From NCBI RefSeq assembly GCF_029633865.1, contig NC_079219.1, forward strand, positions 13,688,137-13,752,136: DNA of 64,000 nt, in the 5' to 3' direction. Positions within the stretch are counted from its first letter, which is position 1, and every line of letters starts with the position of its first letter. The notes beneath the pieces were generated by a model. That model searched no databases and was not told the origin of the DNA. It worked only from the letters and a program-made list of their open reading frames with translations. Positions 27,201 through 36,942 of the stretch are shown here, one piece after another. This DNA is from Lampris incognitus. Its lineage: Eukaryota > Chordata > Actinopteri > Lampriformes > Lampridae. The translations under genes and the position numbers were made by a program.

Positions 27201-28216
27201 TACTGAATACTGAAACTGATCCACTTTGGCGGATTCAGCCATTGCTACACCGTTTCAAGGCAGGATGCCTGCTACTCAGACGAGAGGGTGATTATGGAGT
27301 TGATCAATACCCTCTTTCTTTGTCAATTGGAAAGGTAAACAATAAAAATCTTTCTCTGCATTGCACTACATTAATTGGATTTGGTGGTCTAATTCTACAT
27401 TTGGACCTAACATTGGATCTTTCGGAAAAAGAGGCTGCTGTAGAAAAAATTGTCCCCAGGGATAGCATGGTGTTTCTTTGTAAGCAAGAACTCTCCACAC
27501 CTGCAATGCTTGAACGTCTGTTAGCTGCTGGCGTTCATGGTGCAGGCAGGGTGGGAGGCGCAAGAGGACAGATAGGAGATGAGTTTGTGAGCTCAGATGG
27601 AACGCTGATGTTACGCAGAGCAAATCAGGGCTTCATCCTTTCAACTGTAGGGACCAGCCAGCGAAACAATGCATCACTTATGGACAACTTTGAGAAAGCT
27701 CAGAAGTCAGCTTGCCTGAGTAGGGACTTACAAAATCTTTACCGCATCCCACTCACTGCCACAGTTCCAACATGCTGGCCTCAAGCTGTGCTGTGGTACC
27801 TTACAGACATGGCTTTGGTCAACTCATGGCTTCTATACAGGCAGGATCACGGGACTCACTCTGAACCTCTGACCTTTATGGCCTTCAGGCTTGAAGTGTC
27901 CAAGGCCTTGATCTTCTCCGCTAGTACAGACACTCAGGACTCCATTCCCCCTCAGCCCCCCTCACATAAAGCTCATGCATCAAGTGTGACCCCCAACCCA
28001 GATCTGGCAAAGGAAAGTCCTCTGCCAGATTCATCCATAAGATACGATGGCTCTGGTCATTGGCCAGAGCAGCTTGGCGAGGGAGAAGAGGGAAGGTGTC
28101 GTTTTGGAGGCTGTGGGAGAACATCTCGAGTACTATGCCTCAAATGTTGTGTCTTTCTTTGTATTTCCCGAAACCACAATTGCTTTTTGAATTTTCACAG
28201 TCAAAGGAATTTGTGA
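15252..28216 (+). CDS. Zinc-finger / piggyBac transposase-derived chimeric protein, about 2390 aa
   Basis: Nine coding exons: 15252-15756, 16322-16834, 18274-22151, 22240-22519, 22768-22983, 23720-23812, 24541-24727, 26334-26547, 26930-28216. All junctions are GT-AG, phases agree and the sum is 7173 nt. The start ATG follows AACC. Order of parts: a Ser/Thr/Gln-rich N-terminus; five C2H2 fingers (about aa 178-335) whose first two match the ZNF576-like gene downstream; a sixth finger (about 345-368); a long disordered part with a 19-aa triplicated repeat; a Lys-rich nuclear-localisation-like stretch (about 837-1010); a seventh finger (about 1144); SUMO-like IKIE, VKQE and VKEE sites; and a piggyBac-type domain (about 1912-2345) with a C-terminal CxxxxC/CxxC Cys-rich end. 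I infer a nuclear DNA-binding protein with an exapted transposase fold. It could also be two genes; unspliced exon tests would decide. Confidence 0.8.
16985..18010 (-). mobile_element. L2-like LINE 3' fragment, minus strand, interrupted by a SINE
   Basis: On the minus strand 17599-17916 encodes a typical LINE ORF2 C-terminal end (HITPVLASQHWLPV, FKALNGLAP, RAFAVRAPTLWNSL), followed by a 3' tail ending in the TATATAAATA-type sequence. A family A SINE sits in the tail at 17153-17524. It lies in the intron between coding exons 2 and 3 of the chimeric gene. The copy is truncated at its 5' end. Confidence 0.75.
17153..17524 (+). mobile_element. tRNA-derived SINE (family A, second tail type)
   Basis: The head has GTGGTTACCGTCGTCGCC and GGGTTCGAGCCC boxes. 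The body contains GTGGAGTTTGCATGTTCTC and the tail CCTAGGTGTGAATGTGTG...GGATAATGAATGAATG. It is inserted in the LINE fragment at 16985-18010. Confidence 0.85.
18131..18200 (+). repeat. GTTGAGCACTTT repeat next to an AT run
   Basis: CGCTCCTCATTTGTTGAGCAC and TTGATGGTTTCCGG precede an AT-rich run. The same phrase precedes (TA)n or (GT)n runs at 48803-48850 and 49022-49095. This suggests one repeat family whose end is tied to a microsatellite. Confidence 0.5.
18826..18996 (+). repeat. 57-bp coding minisatellite, three units
   Basis: Three in-frame 57-base units encode PQMAPSESISLKLVAHEQT-type 19-aa repeats. They lie inside the 3.9-kb exon of the zinc-finger/piggyBac gene at about aa 524-580. 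The copies differ by only a few substitutions. Confidence 0.9.
23012..23633. mobile_element. Non-autonomous hAT-like DNA transposon in an intron
   Basis: The ends are inverted: CAGTGGTGGCTGG at the left, and at the right a terminus whose reverse complement is CAGTGGCGGCTGGTG. The flanking octamers CTTACAAC (23004-23011) and TTTATAAC (23634-23641) differ only by two transitions, as expected of an aged 8-bp hAT target duplication. No transposase ORF is present in the 622 bp. It sits in the intron between exons 22768-22983 and 23720-23812 of the chimeric gene. Confidence 0.7.
23829..24256 (-). mobile_element. tRNA-derived SINE (family B), minus strand
   Basis: Same body and head as the copy at 1682-2112, starting in a C-run (right after the exon donor at 23812) and ending near the tRNA-like head at about 24240. 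It is intronic in the chimeric gene. Confidence 0.8.
24305..24470. repeat. Probable interspersed repeat
   Basis: A GGGGTCTCATTTATAAAAC start and GTGTATGTGCGCAC / GTGCGCCATACAGGTGCGCAC segments give internal inverted complementarity. This looks like a short fish repeat, but only one copy is present in the window, so the call rests on its palindromic make-up. Confidence 0.3.
24728..26333 (+). other. Large intron just before the piggyBac-derived exons
   Basis: It holds two inverted 3' fragments of family A SINEs (24813-24938 and 25209-25362, each starting with CCATCCATTATCC-type sequence). A CG-richer stretch at about 25730-26150 has no recognisable domain. Donor CACAA|GTACAG at 24727 and acceptor CCCTAG at 26333 keep the frame (phase 2). 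Confidence 0.5.
26395..28199 (+). other. piggyBac transposase-derived domain (part of the chimeric gene)
   Basis: The start PIDYFSKYYGWDAWEEIAQC, followed by a TAKEVAQFVGIHIAMGTLK block and FPSVKLYW...MPLSRFLQLSRKLKL, matches the known opening of piggyBac (DDE_Tnp_1_7) transposases. The later block CWPQAVLWYLTDMALVNSWLL matches the conserved helix after the catalytic core. The C-terminal RCRFGGCG...CLKCCVFLCISRNHNCF is a Cys-rich zinc-binding end as in active piggyBac proteins. Of the three catalytic Asp positions, only the first seems kept (GVDQYPL, about aa 2086). The DN(F/W)F position reads CKQELST and the GGVD position lacks that motif. It is split by an intron exactly between MGTLK and FPSVK. 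I infer that it is inactive as a transposase but preserved as a protein fold. Confidence 0.85.
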
Positions 28217-28600
28217 AACCAGTTGTGTCATGCCAGAATTACCTAGTTACTTTCTATTTATTATTCTCTTCCGGTCTATTAATATCTACTCTGTTTCATA
28301 ATTTCCCTATGCCCTTCAGCGGCAGCCTTTTTCCTTTTCTAGAATTATTGTGCGGCAATCATGAGGTGGCTTGTTGTGAGATGTAATATACACCTGACTT
28401 CAAAAGACAATGTGTAAAGACGGATTGCCAAAAAATGTTCTGTAGTTGAAGTTGTAGATATTATGTTAAAATTATTTTAATAGTTTTGAAAAAAAAATCA
28501 AAATTAAGTTTATAGTCCATAAAATTGTGACGAATTTGTATTCGCCTCTGTATTTGAGCTTGTGTGTGGGTCTTATTATTTTCAACTTAAAGTTTCGGAA

Positions 28601-28606
28601 AATAAA
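28601..28606 (+). promoter_or_regulatory. Polyadenylation signal of the chimeric gene
   Basis: AATAAA 385 bases after the stop codon at 28214-28216, followed by a T/GT-rich stretch (about 28625-28645). It fits a short 3' UTR. Confidence 0.6.
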
Positions 28607-29200
28607 TTTAAAAAATGTTAAAAGACCTTTGTTATTGGTGTGTTTTTATTCCTAAATAGTTGTTTTACGGCAATAATTTGTGAAGGTAAGCATGGTAGAA
28701 CGCGGTATTTCAAAACAGCCCTTACAGGCCCTGCCTACTTTTCATGACGTTCACTATGTCACGTGGTAGGGATCAACCATACAACTGAAATGAATAGAAC
28801 GGGTTCATTTCAACTCGGGTTCAAATTCGCAAAAAACTCGCCCAAACTTGGCAGAAAGGAAGCCTACAACCTGTCGACCATAGGATGGAGCATTTAAACC
28901 AGCGGCTTAGTAGTGGTTATGATAAGGATTTGAGCTAATGTTGTTTCAACAAGTTACTTTTTGTGATATTTTTCTAAAAATAATAATAATAATTTAACGT
29001 TAACTTTGTGTAAATTACAACTGTTATATCTGGTTAAGGTGGCTCCCGGTGTCGTCACTGGCTGAACATAATAATAACTACTACCTTTTATCCTAAAGCC
29101 GCCATGAAGCTTTGACTTTACCATCCCAAATCTGTGCCATTGCACATTATACACGTGCATAAATATCTCAATAACAACAAAAACAAATAGCCAATGGCAG
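28607..29200. other. Intergenic spacer between the chimeric gene and the ZNF576-like gene
   Basis: Fewer than 700 bases without ORF or named repeat, so the two paralogous genes are closely spaced. A CACGTG E-box lies within GTCACGTGG at about 28757. Confidence 0.4.
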
Positions 29201-29330
29201 CCATTTTAGTTGAACCGGCGATTACTACGGTGCACCCGGATCTGTCTGCGTGCTCTATGTGTTCTACTTCTCTGCCTGGGGTCAACTGTTTCACTGCGCC
29301 GCTTTTGCTGCTTTCAAAAAGCGGTTTGAG
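29201..29330 (+). other. Probable 5' UTR exon of the ZNF576-like gene
   Basis: CG-containing sequence ends in GGTTTGAG|GTAGGTTG at 29330, a good donor. It is followed by a 509-base intron to the acceptor CATTTCCAG at 29839. The left boundary is a guess. Confidence 0.4.
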
Positions 29331-29965
29331 GTAGGTTGCTGGCGTCGGGTTAAGTGTTTAGTGGTATCTATCTAACTTGTCTGCAAGTTGTTTGTTCTGT
29401 GTGGCGTCATCAGTAGATCGCGATAGATTTAATGCGAACACTAAACGCCATGTTACAGAATCGGAACTTGTGTGCGAAAGCTAAAAAAAGTCATCGGTCC
29501 CATTTTGAACTGCCAATGGCAATCAGTGAGATACGTTAGCTAATGACAACGTAGCGACCAGCTAACGCTAGCTCGCTCGCTAGCCAGCTAGCTAGTGTGT
29601 CACTTGGAATACCAAACACTGAAGGATACGTACGTTATACATACACGAGAGAAGAAGGGGCCCGTTTACCTCCTCGCAGATCATTGTAGTTTTGCCAACT
29701 AAACACGTGGTCGCTGTTTTAATCATATAAATCTAGGCCGGATAGCTAAATGCTAAGTTCGGGCTAATATCGTAATAACGGCCTTAAATGTATTTTTAAC
29801 ATGCTATTCGCTGTTGTTTCTCTATGTCATCATTTCCAGGTTGCCCAAAAGTGAGTTGTAAGAGTTGGCTAGCTGAATGTTTTGAACGCCAATCATCTTC
29901 TGAACGTAACCAGACGTTGAGCTGCCCTTGTCCGGTCCGAGTTCATACCCATCCAGTGTGCCAGG

Positions 29966-32110
29966 ATGGACTCAGACATTTTGAATATAGAGGAGATAGT
30001 GATGGGACGGGGATTGCCGGACCCACCTCCACAAGTTCCCCCTGAAAAGCCCGTTGAACCGTACACACCCATCACTATTAAACCTCCTGCTCCCACTGTT
30101 CAATCCTGTAAGTTATCTGGTTGTATTACACGTGTCGTGTTTATTTGGGTGAAAGGAGCAGAGCTTGACCTTTTCAGTTATGATCTCTCCTCCTCTGTCC
30201 TAGACCAACACGAGAATCTTCAGTGTTTTCAGTGCTTTATCACTTTCTGTAGCGCCAAAGCTAAAGAAAGGCACATGAAGAAGAACCACCGTGAGGAGTA
30301 TAAGCAGCAGCTTCAGCAGGTAGGCTTGGTTTTATTTAAAGGCGTTGCGAACCTGTGTCAGTTAGGCACTGGTTCCAGATTTATTGGAACCTAAACTCAG
30401 GTAACTGGTTCAAAAACATTTGGAGCATTTATATTATGATTTAGAGTAACTATACTTTTAGTAGGTAGCTACAATGTTTTAGTAATATATTTTATACAGT
30501 TTTAGATTGTTCACACTGAAACTAAATTTGGTATTTCTGCTTGATGGTTTTCCAAAAACATGTTGTATTTGACTGTAATTTTGTTGGTTAACTACAGTGA
30601 CCATGATCATCCTGATATGGAGGAGTGAGGTTCATGTTTGAATTTTGTTTACATTTTGTTTGCTCTGTAAAGAAAGGTTGTCTCATTCATGGATGTAATT
30701 TATCTGTGGACAGCACAATATCCTTTTACAAATGCCACATGGAAAACGGAAATAAACTTGCCCCCACAATAATGGAGAGCAGTTAGTTTTGTGTATCTTG
30801 AAATATGTGTTTCCAGTTTTATGTTGTTCACAACCAGGTAAATTAGTGAAAACAATGAACAGTGGGAAATACTTGTACCTTTGATTTATCAGGTTCTTGT
30901 TTGTTTCCTTCACAGGGGAATACATTGTTTACTTGCTATGTGTGTGATCGCAGTTTTCATTCTTCTGAGGAACTGACGCAGCACCAGCCAACACACAGCA
31001 AGGAAGACAAGCCCTTCAAATGTGTTGACTGCAAGGAAAGCTTCCGCGCTTTCTCTGAGGTACATTTTGTGTAAAATTTTCACTTGGAATATTATAGAAA
31101 TCGATAATGGTGCTATACAAATAAAACTGACTTCATTTACTCAGAACAAGTTAGACTTCCATGTTTTGAATTTCATCTCTTCGTTTGGATAAATCATGCA
31201 ATATTGCTGATTGTAAAGTATTGAATATATATATATTTGACCTAAGTTTTTTTTTTCCTCCTTTCCTCAGCTCACAACCCATAGAAGACAAGTGTGTCCA
31301 GAGAGGCAGTTTGTATGCAAAGATTGCAGTAAAACTTTCCGAAGCCCTACGTTGCTGCGCTCTCACCGCCTGGCAATGCACCCACGCCCAGAAGTGGAAG
31401 TGGGAGAGCAACCGGAAGATCCCATAAAGACCCATCGCTGTAGGAAGTGTGGCCTGGGCTTTGAAACAGAAGCAGACCTGGTGGTACACCAAGAGAAGTA
31501 CTCAGCAGGTGAGCACTGCAATGGCAACACTGCACCTGTCAAAAAACGTGGACGGCCTCCTAAGACCGAAGAAACAGCAGGTGCTGAGAAGAAGGGAAAA
31601 CGGAAAAAGAAGGAGGAAGGTGAGGCAACAGAGGAGGCTGTGAAAGACAACAGCGCAGAGACGGGAGCAGCTCCCGTTGAGGCAAAGGGAAAAGCAAGTG
31701 GCGCAAAGCGTGGTCGTCCCCCTAAGGCAGCGACAGCATCAGTAACAGCAGAGAGGAAGAGCTCTGAAGATGACAGTCAAGCTCCAGCTAAGGAGAAAAA
31801 AGCTAAAGCAGCTCCTGTTGCACCTCGTCAACACCCTTGTCCCGAATGTGACCTTACCTTCCCTGGCCTGGGTCAGCTCCGCACCCACAAGAAGGAAAAG
31901 CACACCCCTCGCAAAGCCCATCCCTGTGAAGAATGTGAAGAAAGCTTCATCCGTCCTGAGCAACTAGAGGCTCACAAGGCTCGAGCCCACACTGCAGGCC
32001 GCTTTTCCTGCCCAACCTGTGGTAAAAGCTTTGGCCGTGAGCGCACCATGAAAGCTCATCAGAAGAGCCACCCAGAGGAGAAGCCTGAGAGCGAAAGTGT
32101 GAAGAGATAA
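29966..32110 (+). CDS. znf576: ZNF576-like C2H2 zinc-finger protein with AT-hooks, 413 aa
   Basis: Four coding exons: 29966-30107, 30204-30319, 30916-31059, 31271-32110, all GT-AG and in phase (1242 nt). The first ATG of the second exon, in GCCAGGATGG context, is used. An acidic/Pro-rich N-terminus is followed by a first finger (LQCFQCFITF...KERHMKKNH) and a second (FTCYVCDRSF...H). In order and residues these match human ZNF576 as I remember it. Two more fingers follow, then an irregular one (about aa 190), two AT-hooks of the KRGRPPK type (about aa 225 and 280) in a Lys/Glu/Ala-rich linker, and three C-terminal fingers (about aa 321-400). It is probably a nuclear protein; the AT-hooks suggest minor-groove contact with AT-rich DNA. 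The symbol marks family resemblance; strict orthology is not shown. It is longer than the human protein (about 170 aa). Confidence 0.8.
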
Positions 32111-32343
32111 TTATGGGCTTATAGTTGTTTTTGGTCAACGCACGAGGGACAGGCAGAAGGTGTATAATTTTGATCTTGGCAAGATTGTTTTTTTTTTGTA
32201 ATTTAGAGATCTAATTCTTGAAATCAGAAAGTGTTTAGGTGAGTTTTGATTTTTTTTTTTTCCCAAGAAGGAAATGCATCATTTTAATAAGGTTTTGAGT
32301 ATGAGTTGAGGTCTTTCATTAACTTCACAGCATTACCATATTG
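32111..32343 (+). other. Start of the 3' UTR of the ZNF576-like gene
   Basis: T-rich sequence without ORF, cut off by a transposon at 32352. No AATAAA is seen before the transposon; the next clear one is at 35833-35838. The 3' UTR may therefore run through the insertion or use a variant signal. Confidence 0.35.
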
Positions 32344-32544
32344 GTTATGGGTAGAGTTCGGACCGATCTGATCCAATATCGGTATTGGGTGCCGATACTG
32401 ACGCAATTGTCATCGGATATCGGGCTGGCGTTACTGATCCACGAGATACCGATCCAGATTCCATAGTCGGATGTTTTTAGGAATTACAAATAATGTAATA
32501 ATGCAGTTTTAAGCCCATAGCCAAAACGGTATATGTAAGTTCAG

Positions 32545-32960
32545 GTAGTATGAAGTGTTTTGAGTGCGGGGATGTGAGACAGAAGTGCTTTGCTTAACCC
32601 GCATCGAGAGCAGGAAGCGGAAGATGTGGAAGCTGCTGACCAGGCAACTGAGGCAGTAACAGGTGAAACCTGTTAGGGGGTAGTAACAGGTGAAACCCCA
32701 CAAAATGTACACCCGGAGTCTCCTAAACTCCGTAGTAATTCGGAGAAAGATGAAATGGCTGTAGGTGACGTCGTAACTGTATCAGAGGGACCCAGTGTGC
32801 GTGGAGTTGGTGGCACTGCTGCGTGAGTAATCCCCCTAGCAGCTGCTGCAGCCGACCCCGGGCAGGAGGCGCCGAGTGATGGAGGAGGCGGCGGCGGACC
32901 TGCCTGTCACCCGAGAGCCAGGAGGAGGATGATGTTACCATTCTCCTTCTGGCTCTCTGA
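32545..32960 (+). mobile_element. Tx1-like LINE ORF1 fragment (zinc knuckle)
   Basis: A CFECGDVRQKC piece resembles the CCHC knuckle of Tx1-type LINE ORF1. It is followed by an acidic and Gly-rich coding-like stretch with stops. The assignment to Tx1 is from remembered family features only. Confidence 0.4.
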
Positions 32961-32964
32961 CAAT

Positions 32965-33970
32965 CAATCAATCAAGTTGCATTTTTATAGCGCTTTTCTA
33001 GCTGCAACAGCCACTCAAAAGCGCTTACAGCAAGTAAGTAAAGTTTTACTTGCATAGCACGTTTAAAAACACAGTTACAAAGTGCTTTGCACTCAATCCA
33101 GAAAAATACGAGTAAATAAATGAAATAAATTGAATGGATATAAAACATGGCATAGGGAGTAGCAGACCAAGCTAAAAACGAACCAAAACACAGGGCAGGC
33201 GTGGGGATCTATAAAAAGGCTTGCCTGAAAAGATGGGTTTTAGAAGCCGCGTAAAACGGTCCAAAGACTCAGCAGATCTATGGAACTTTTTTGCAGCTAG
33301 AGTGAGGGATGGATAAAAGACCGAGGGTCAAAGTGGTCGGGAAGTGGAATGAGGAATAAGAAGATCAGAAATGTAACGGGCCGGCGTCCAGGTAGCGTAG
33401 TGGTCTATTCCGTTGCTTACCAACACAGGGATCTCCGGTTCGAATCCCCGTGTTACCTCCGGCTTGGTCGGGTGTCTCTACGGACATAATTGGCCGTGTC
33501 TGCAGGTGGGAAACCAGATGCCGGTATGTGTTCTGGTCGCTGCACTAGCGCCTCCTCTGGTCAGTCGGGCGTCTGTTCAGGGGGGAGGGGGAACTGGGGG
33601 GAATAGCGTGATCCTCCCACGTGCTACGTCCCCCTGGCGAAACTCCTCACTGTCAGGTGAAAAGCGGCTGGTGACTCCACATGTATTGGAGGAGGCGTGG
33701 TAGTCTGCAGCTCTCCCCGGATCGGCAGAGGGGTGGAGCAGCGACCGGGACGGCTCAGAAGAGTGGGCTGATTGGCCGGATACAATTGGGGAGAAACGGG
33801 ACACCCCCCCCCCCAAAAAAAATAGAAAAAGAAATGTAACTGGGGCAAGATCATGCGTTGCCTTGAGTGTAATCAATAAGATCTTACAGATTATTCTGCA
33901 TTTTACAGGAAGCCAATGGAGGGATGCAAGAATAGCAGTGATATGGGATGTACGGCTAGTTCTCGTGACA
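32965..33970 (-). mobile_element. L2-like LINE 3' fragment, minus strand, split by a SINE
   Basis: The minus-strand piece at about 33860-33965 reads SHITAILASLHWLPV...LLITLK, the same C-terminal motif as at 17599-17916. The tail ends at about 32985 with TTTTTATAGCGCTTTTC. A family B SINE at 33378-33825 splits it. Confidence 0.65.
33378..33825 (+). mobile_element. tRNA-derived SINE (family B)
   Basis: The head has GTAGCGTAGTGGTCTATTCC and GGTTCGAATCCCC box-like segments. The same body as the other family B copies ends in ATTGGGGAGAAACGGG and a C/A run. It is the innermost layer of the nest. Confidence 0.85.
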
Positions 33971-33971
33971 G

Positions 33972-34246
33972 GACAAGTGAAGAACCACATTTACAATCAT
34001 CCTTTACTTTGTCCAGGTTATTGTCACAATTTGATTTAATTGACGCTTGCAGAATAAAAACTCAAAACACCAGACCGTACACATGGGTAGAGGTTTCAGG
34101 GAACAGGGTCAGTGCTGCCAGGCTAGACCGGGTGTATATCACTCGACACCTTAACACCGGCTTAGTCAGGAGCAACATACTTCCAGTTGCTTTTACAGAT
34201 CACCAGTTAGTCTGTTGTTTTGTGTCTTTCACCAACAAAAAATATT
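33972..34246 (+). mobile_element. LINE endonuclease-domain fragment
   Basis: The open stretch reads LLSQFDLIDACR, YTWVEVSG, SAARLDRVYIT and FTDHQLV. This is the C-terminal half of an APE-type LINE endonuclease, with the SDH-like FTDH motif. The closest remembered match is Tx1-like. Together with 32545-32960 it may be one element split by the L2-like insertion. Confidence 0.6.
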
Positions 34247-34678
34247 AATCTTTGTAGCATTTTAATGTAAAATGACTACAAGATAGGTCTTATAGTAAGA
34301 AAATTTTTTTGAATTATTTTGGGTAATTTGGAGAGGGGGGGGAAAAAGTTTGACTTAAAGTTAGCACATTAAAGGAACTGCCTTCGCACTTTGCACTCCA
34401 CCTGTTTGTATATGAAGCCTACTTAAACTACACTTCAAATAAATTACTTTGGGATAAGTTTAAATTTAATGCATTTTTGTATATATTTTGCTCTGAAGTG
34501 CTGTGTGGTTTACTACAGCCTCATGTAACCTTACACATAATACCAACAACAATAATAATAATGATAATATTCAGGAAAAAATAACTGATATCAGTATCGG
34601 CAGATATCCAAATCCAGGTATCGGAATCGGATCGGAACTGAAAAAAAAAAACTGGATTGATGCATCCCCAGTTATGGG

Positions 34679-36149
34679 CTGTAAAAAGGTCATATTCAAA
34701 ACAAACATCACAAACTAACCAGAAGTCGTTAAACTCTGCTACCATACCTTTTGTCATAACGGATTTTATGTATAAAGAAAACAAAAATAATTCTAACTTC
34801 TTATAAATGATGTTTTTAAGTTTTTCTTTTTTAATGGTTGAAGTATAGAACGCGTGTGTGTGCGTGTGTGAGAGAGAGATATGATTTCTACATTTGACTT
34901 TCTTCAGTTAAATTTATTTTGTTGTAAAGTTATTTTCTCAGTGTTCATTTTTCCCCACCACACTTTGGGTAAATTAGTATTTTGATGCAAATTAGACTGC
35001 AGCAACGCTAAGCTGCAATATCTAATGCAGTGTCAGAAGAAATGGTGGGTTGTACATTTTCTGGTTGATATAACATGGGTTTTTTTTTTTACACTAAATA
35101 TTTTGATTCTGAAATAACTTCTAAATTAAGTATAAAAATGAATTTAGAATGGCATGATTTGATTTTTATTTTTTTTCTCTCAAAGAAACGTTTGTTTTGG
35201 CCCATCTCCAACTACTCAAATTTTGAAAGAGGTGGAGGTCAACGAGACTGGTGGTGGTGTTGGGGAGCTGAGGGTGGCTGGCGGTGCTCTAGTAGAGTTC
35301 GGTTGGCTGACTGTGTGTCGACTTTCTACCTGGCTCTTGTTCTGTTGGTTCAATATGCTCGACCCCATGTGTGTCACCTACATCACATGAGTCTCGGCGT
35401 CATTGATGCCCCCACATTGAGCAGGCTTTTTGGAGGGGGATGGTGTCGATGTACAGTTTCCCTTCAGATTTTCTCCCTCAGAATGACCATTTGAGGTGTT
35501 TCTTTTTTTTTAATTATCATGAGGGCAGTCGGTTCTAACATCCCAGGACCATAGTAACATGATTTTAGTTAAAAAGTTATGTGGAGGAAAAAGGTTCATT
35601 ACCCCTTGAAATTAGGTGTGGCAGAAACTGTCCACTACAAACTAGAATCATGTTAAACCATGTAATTTTTTTTTTTATTGATTGAAAATTAACGTGATGT
35701 CTTAAATGCTTCTGGAATGCAAAATATGGATCTATGTTGCCATAGAGTCATGTACAGGACTACTGTAAATCAAGTGTTCTTATTGACTGGATTGTTTCTC
35801 TCCCCTCTTGCAACATGTCTGGACACTGCAACAATAAAATAAAAAATGCTCTCCTGAGGGAAGCTGCAGAAGAGACGGGTTGTCTTTGCAATTATTCCCA
35901 CCCCTTGTTTAATAGCGACTCTTGTTTATATACCTAGTTTTTATGTATTTATGGATGGACAGTGATCTTGTGTATGTTATGTGACAGTACTTGGGATTAG
36001 TGACGCACTGGTCACCCTGTGCGGCCTGTAGGCTACCAGCTCTGCTGCTGCAGTATATATTTAACACAAGTTATGAAATCCAAGCAACATTTCAAAGGAT
36101 ATATCTGCACTTGTTTGTCACGTAAGAGTATTTTTAATTTTTACTGGTA
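34679..36149. other. Intergenic DNA, no gene recognised
   Basis: Mostly AT-rich. A 35190-35490 stretch is GC-richer and open on the plus strand, with no recognisable domain. AATAAA at 35833-35838 could end a long 3' UTR of the ZNF576-like gene. Confidence 0.35.
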
Positions 36150-36326
36150 TATTAGGTCCCTAGGTGTGAATGTGTGTGTATGTCGGTCCTGTGATGGCCT
36201 GGTGGCCGTTCCAGGGTGTCTCCCTGCCTGCGGCCCAACCAATGACTGCTGGGATAGGCTCCAGCATCCCCGCGAACCTGAGAGCAGGATAAGCGGTTTG
36301 GCTAATGGATGGATGGATGGATGGTA
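36150..36326 (+). mobile_element. 3' fragment of a family A SINE
   Basis: Starts at CCCTAGGTGTGAATGTGTG and ends in GGATGGATGGATGG, matching the 3' half of the copy at 17153-17524. A similar shorter fragment is at 37678-37787. Confidence 0.75.
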
Positions 36327-36391
36327 TATCAGGATAATATGCATGCGTTGATGGAGGTAGCCAAGCAGAAGTTTTATGTTTAATATCGAAG

Positions 36392-36942
36392 GTTGAATCA
36401 GTTCATCTGGATACGTTTATTGACAGATACGTTTCATCAGTCAACTAAGTGACGTCTTCAGTCTAAACTGACTGCAGGTATCCCCACCCTTATAAACAAT
36501 ACAGTTGCATAAGCACAGAAACCAACGATCAGTTTCATATGCAAATATGGATGTGACCAATGGCCATGTGTACTATTCACAGAGGATTTGGGAATGTTTG
36601 CAATCACAGCATTGTAAGATGGCGACAGATGTACTGTTAGCGCCCCCCCCCCCCACAGTTCAGGGATGGTCCTTCCCTCTTCACATAGATGGCCTCTTTG
36701 GCTCCCTGTTCAAACCAGCATTCTTCCCTATCAAGGATGTGCACATCCTCATCCTTGAAAGAGTGGCCACTGGCCTGTAGAGTCTACACCCATCTACAGG
36801 GGTGTAGGACACCTACAGGGGTGGGGATACCTGCAGTCAGTTTAGACTGAAGATGTTTTGATGCATGCTCAATAAAAGATTTCACTTGGTTGAGTGATGA
36901 AACGTATCTGTCAACAAACGTATCAAGAAGAACTGATTCAAC
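36392..36942. mobile_element. Short Penelope-like element with inverted ends
   Basis: The left end GTTGAATCAGTTCATCTGG returns inverted at the right end, the two arms extending about 50 bases with mismatches (TGATGAAACGTATCTGTC at the right). The interior at about 36650-36780 matches the GIY-YIG-coding part of the larger copy at 39319-41932. It is a truncated or internally rearranged copy. Confidence 0.6.

Larger units (their letters stand above)
32352..34670. mobile_element. Composite hAT-like element with an exact 8-bp target duplication
   Basis: The octamer GTTATGGG occurs at 32344-32351 and again at 34671-34678. Inside it the left end starts TAGAGTTCGG and the right end, read inverted, starts TGGGGATGCATC. 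Both ends are rich in ATCGGTATCGG/CCGATACTGA-type subterminal motifs. This fits a hAT element. The interior is filled by other repeats: Tx1-like LINE pieces, an L2-like LINE piece and a family B SINE. No hAT transposase is recognised. Confidence 0.6.

Noticed and set aside
35190-35494. GC-richer open frame as a new gene
   Set aside because: No domain, no supported splice sites and no start context. It may be 3' UTR or old repeat.
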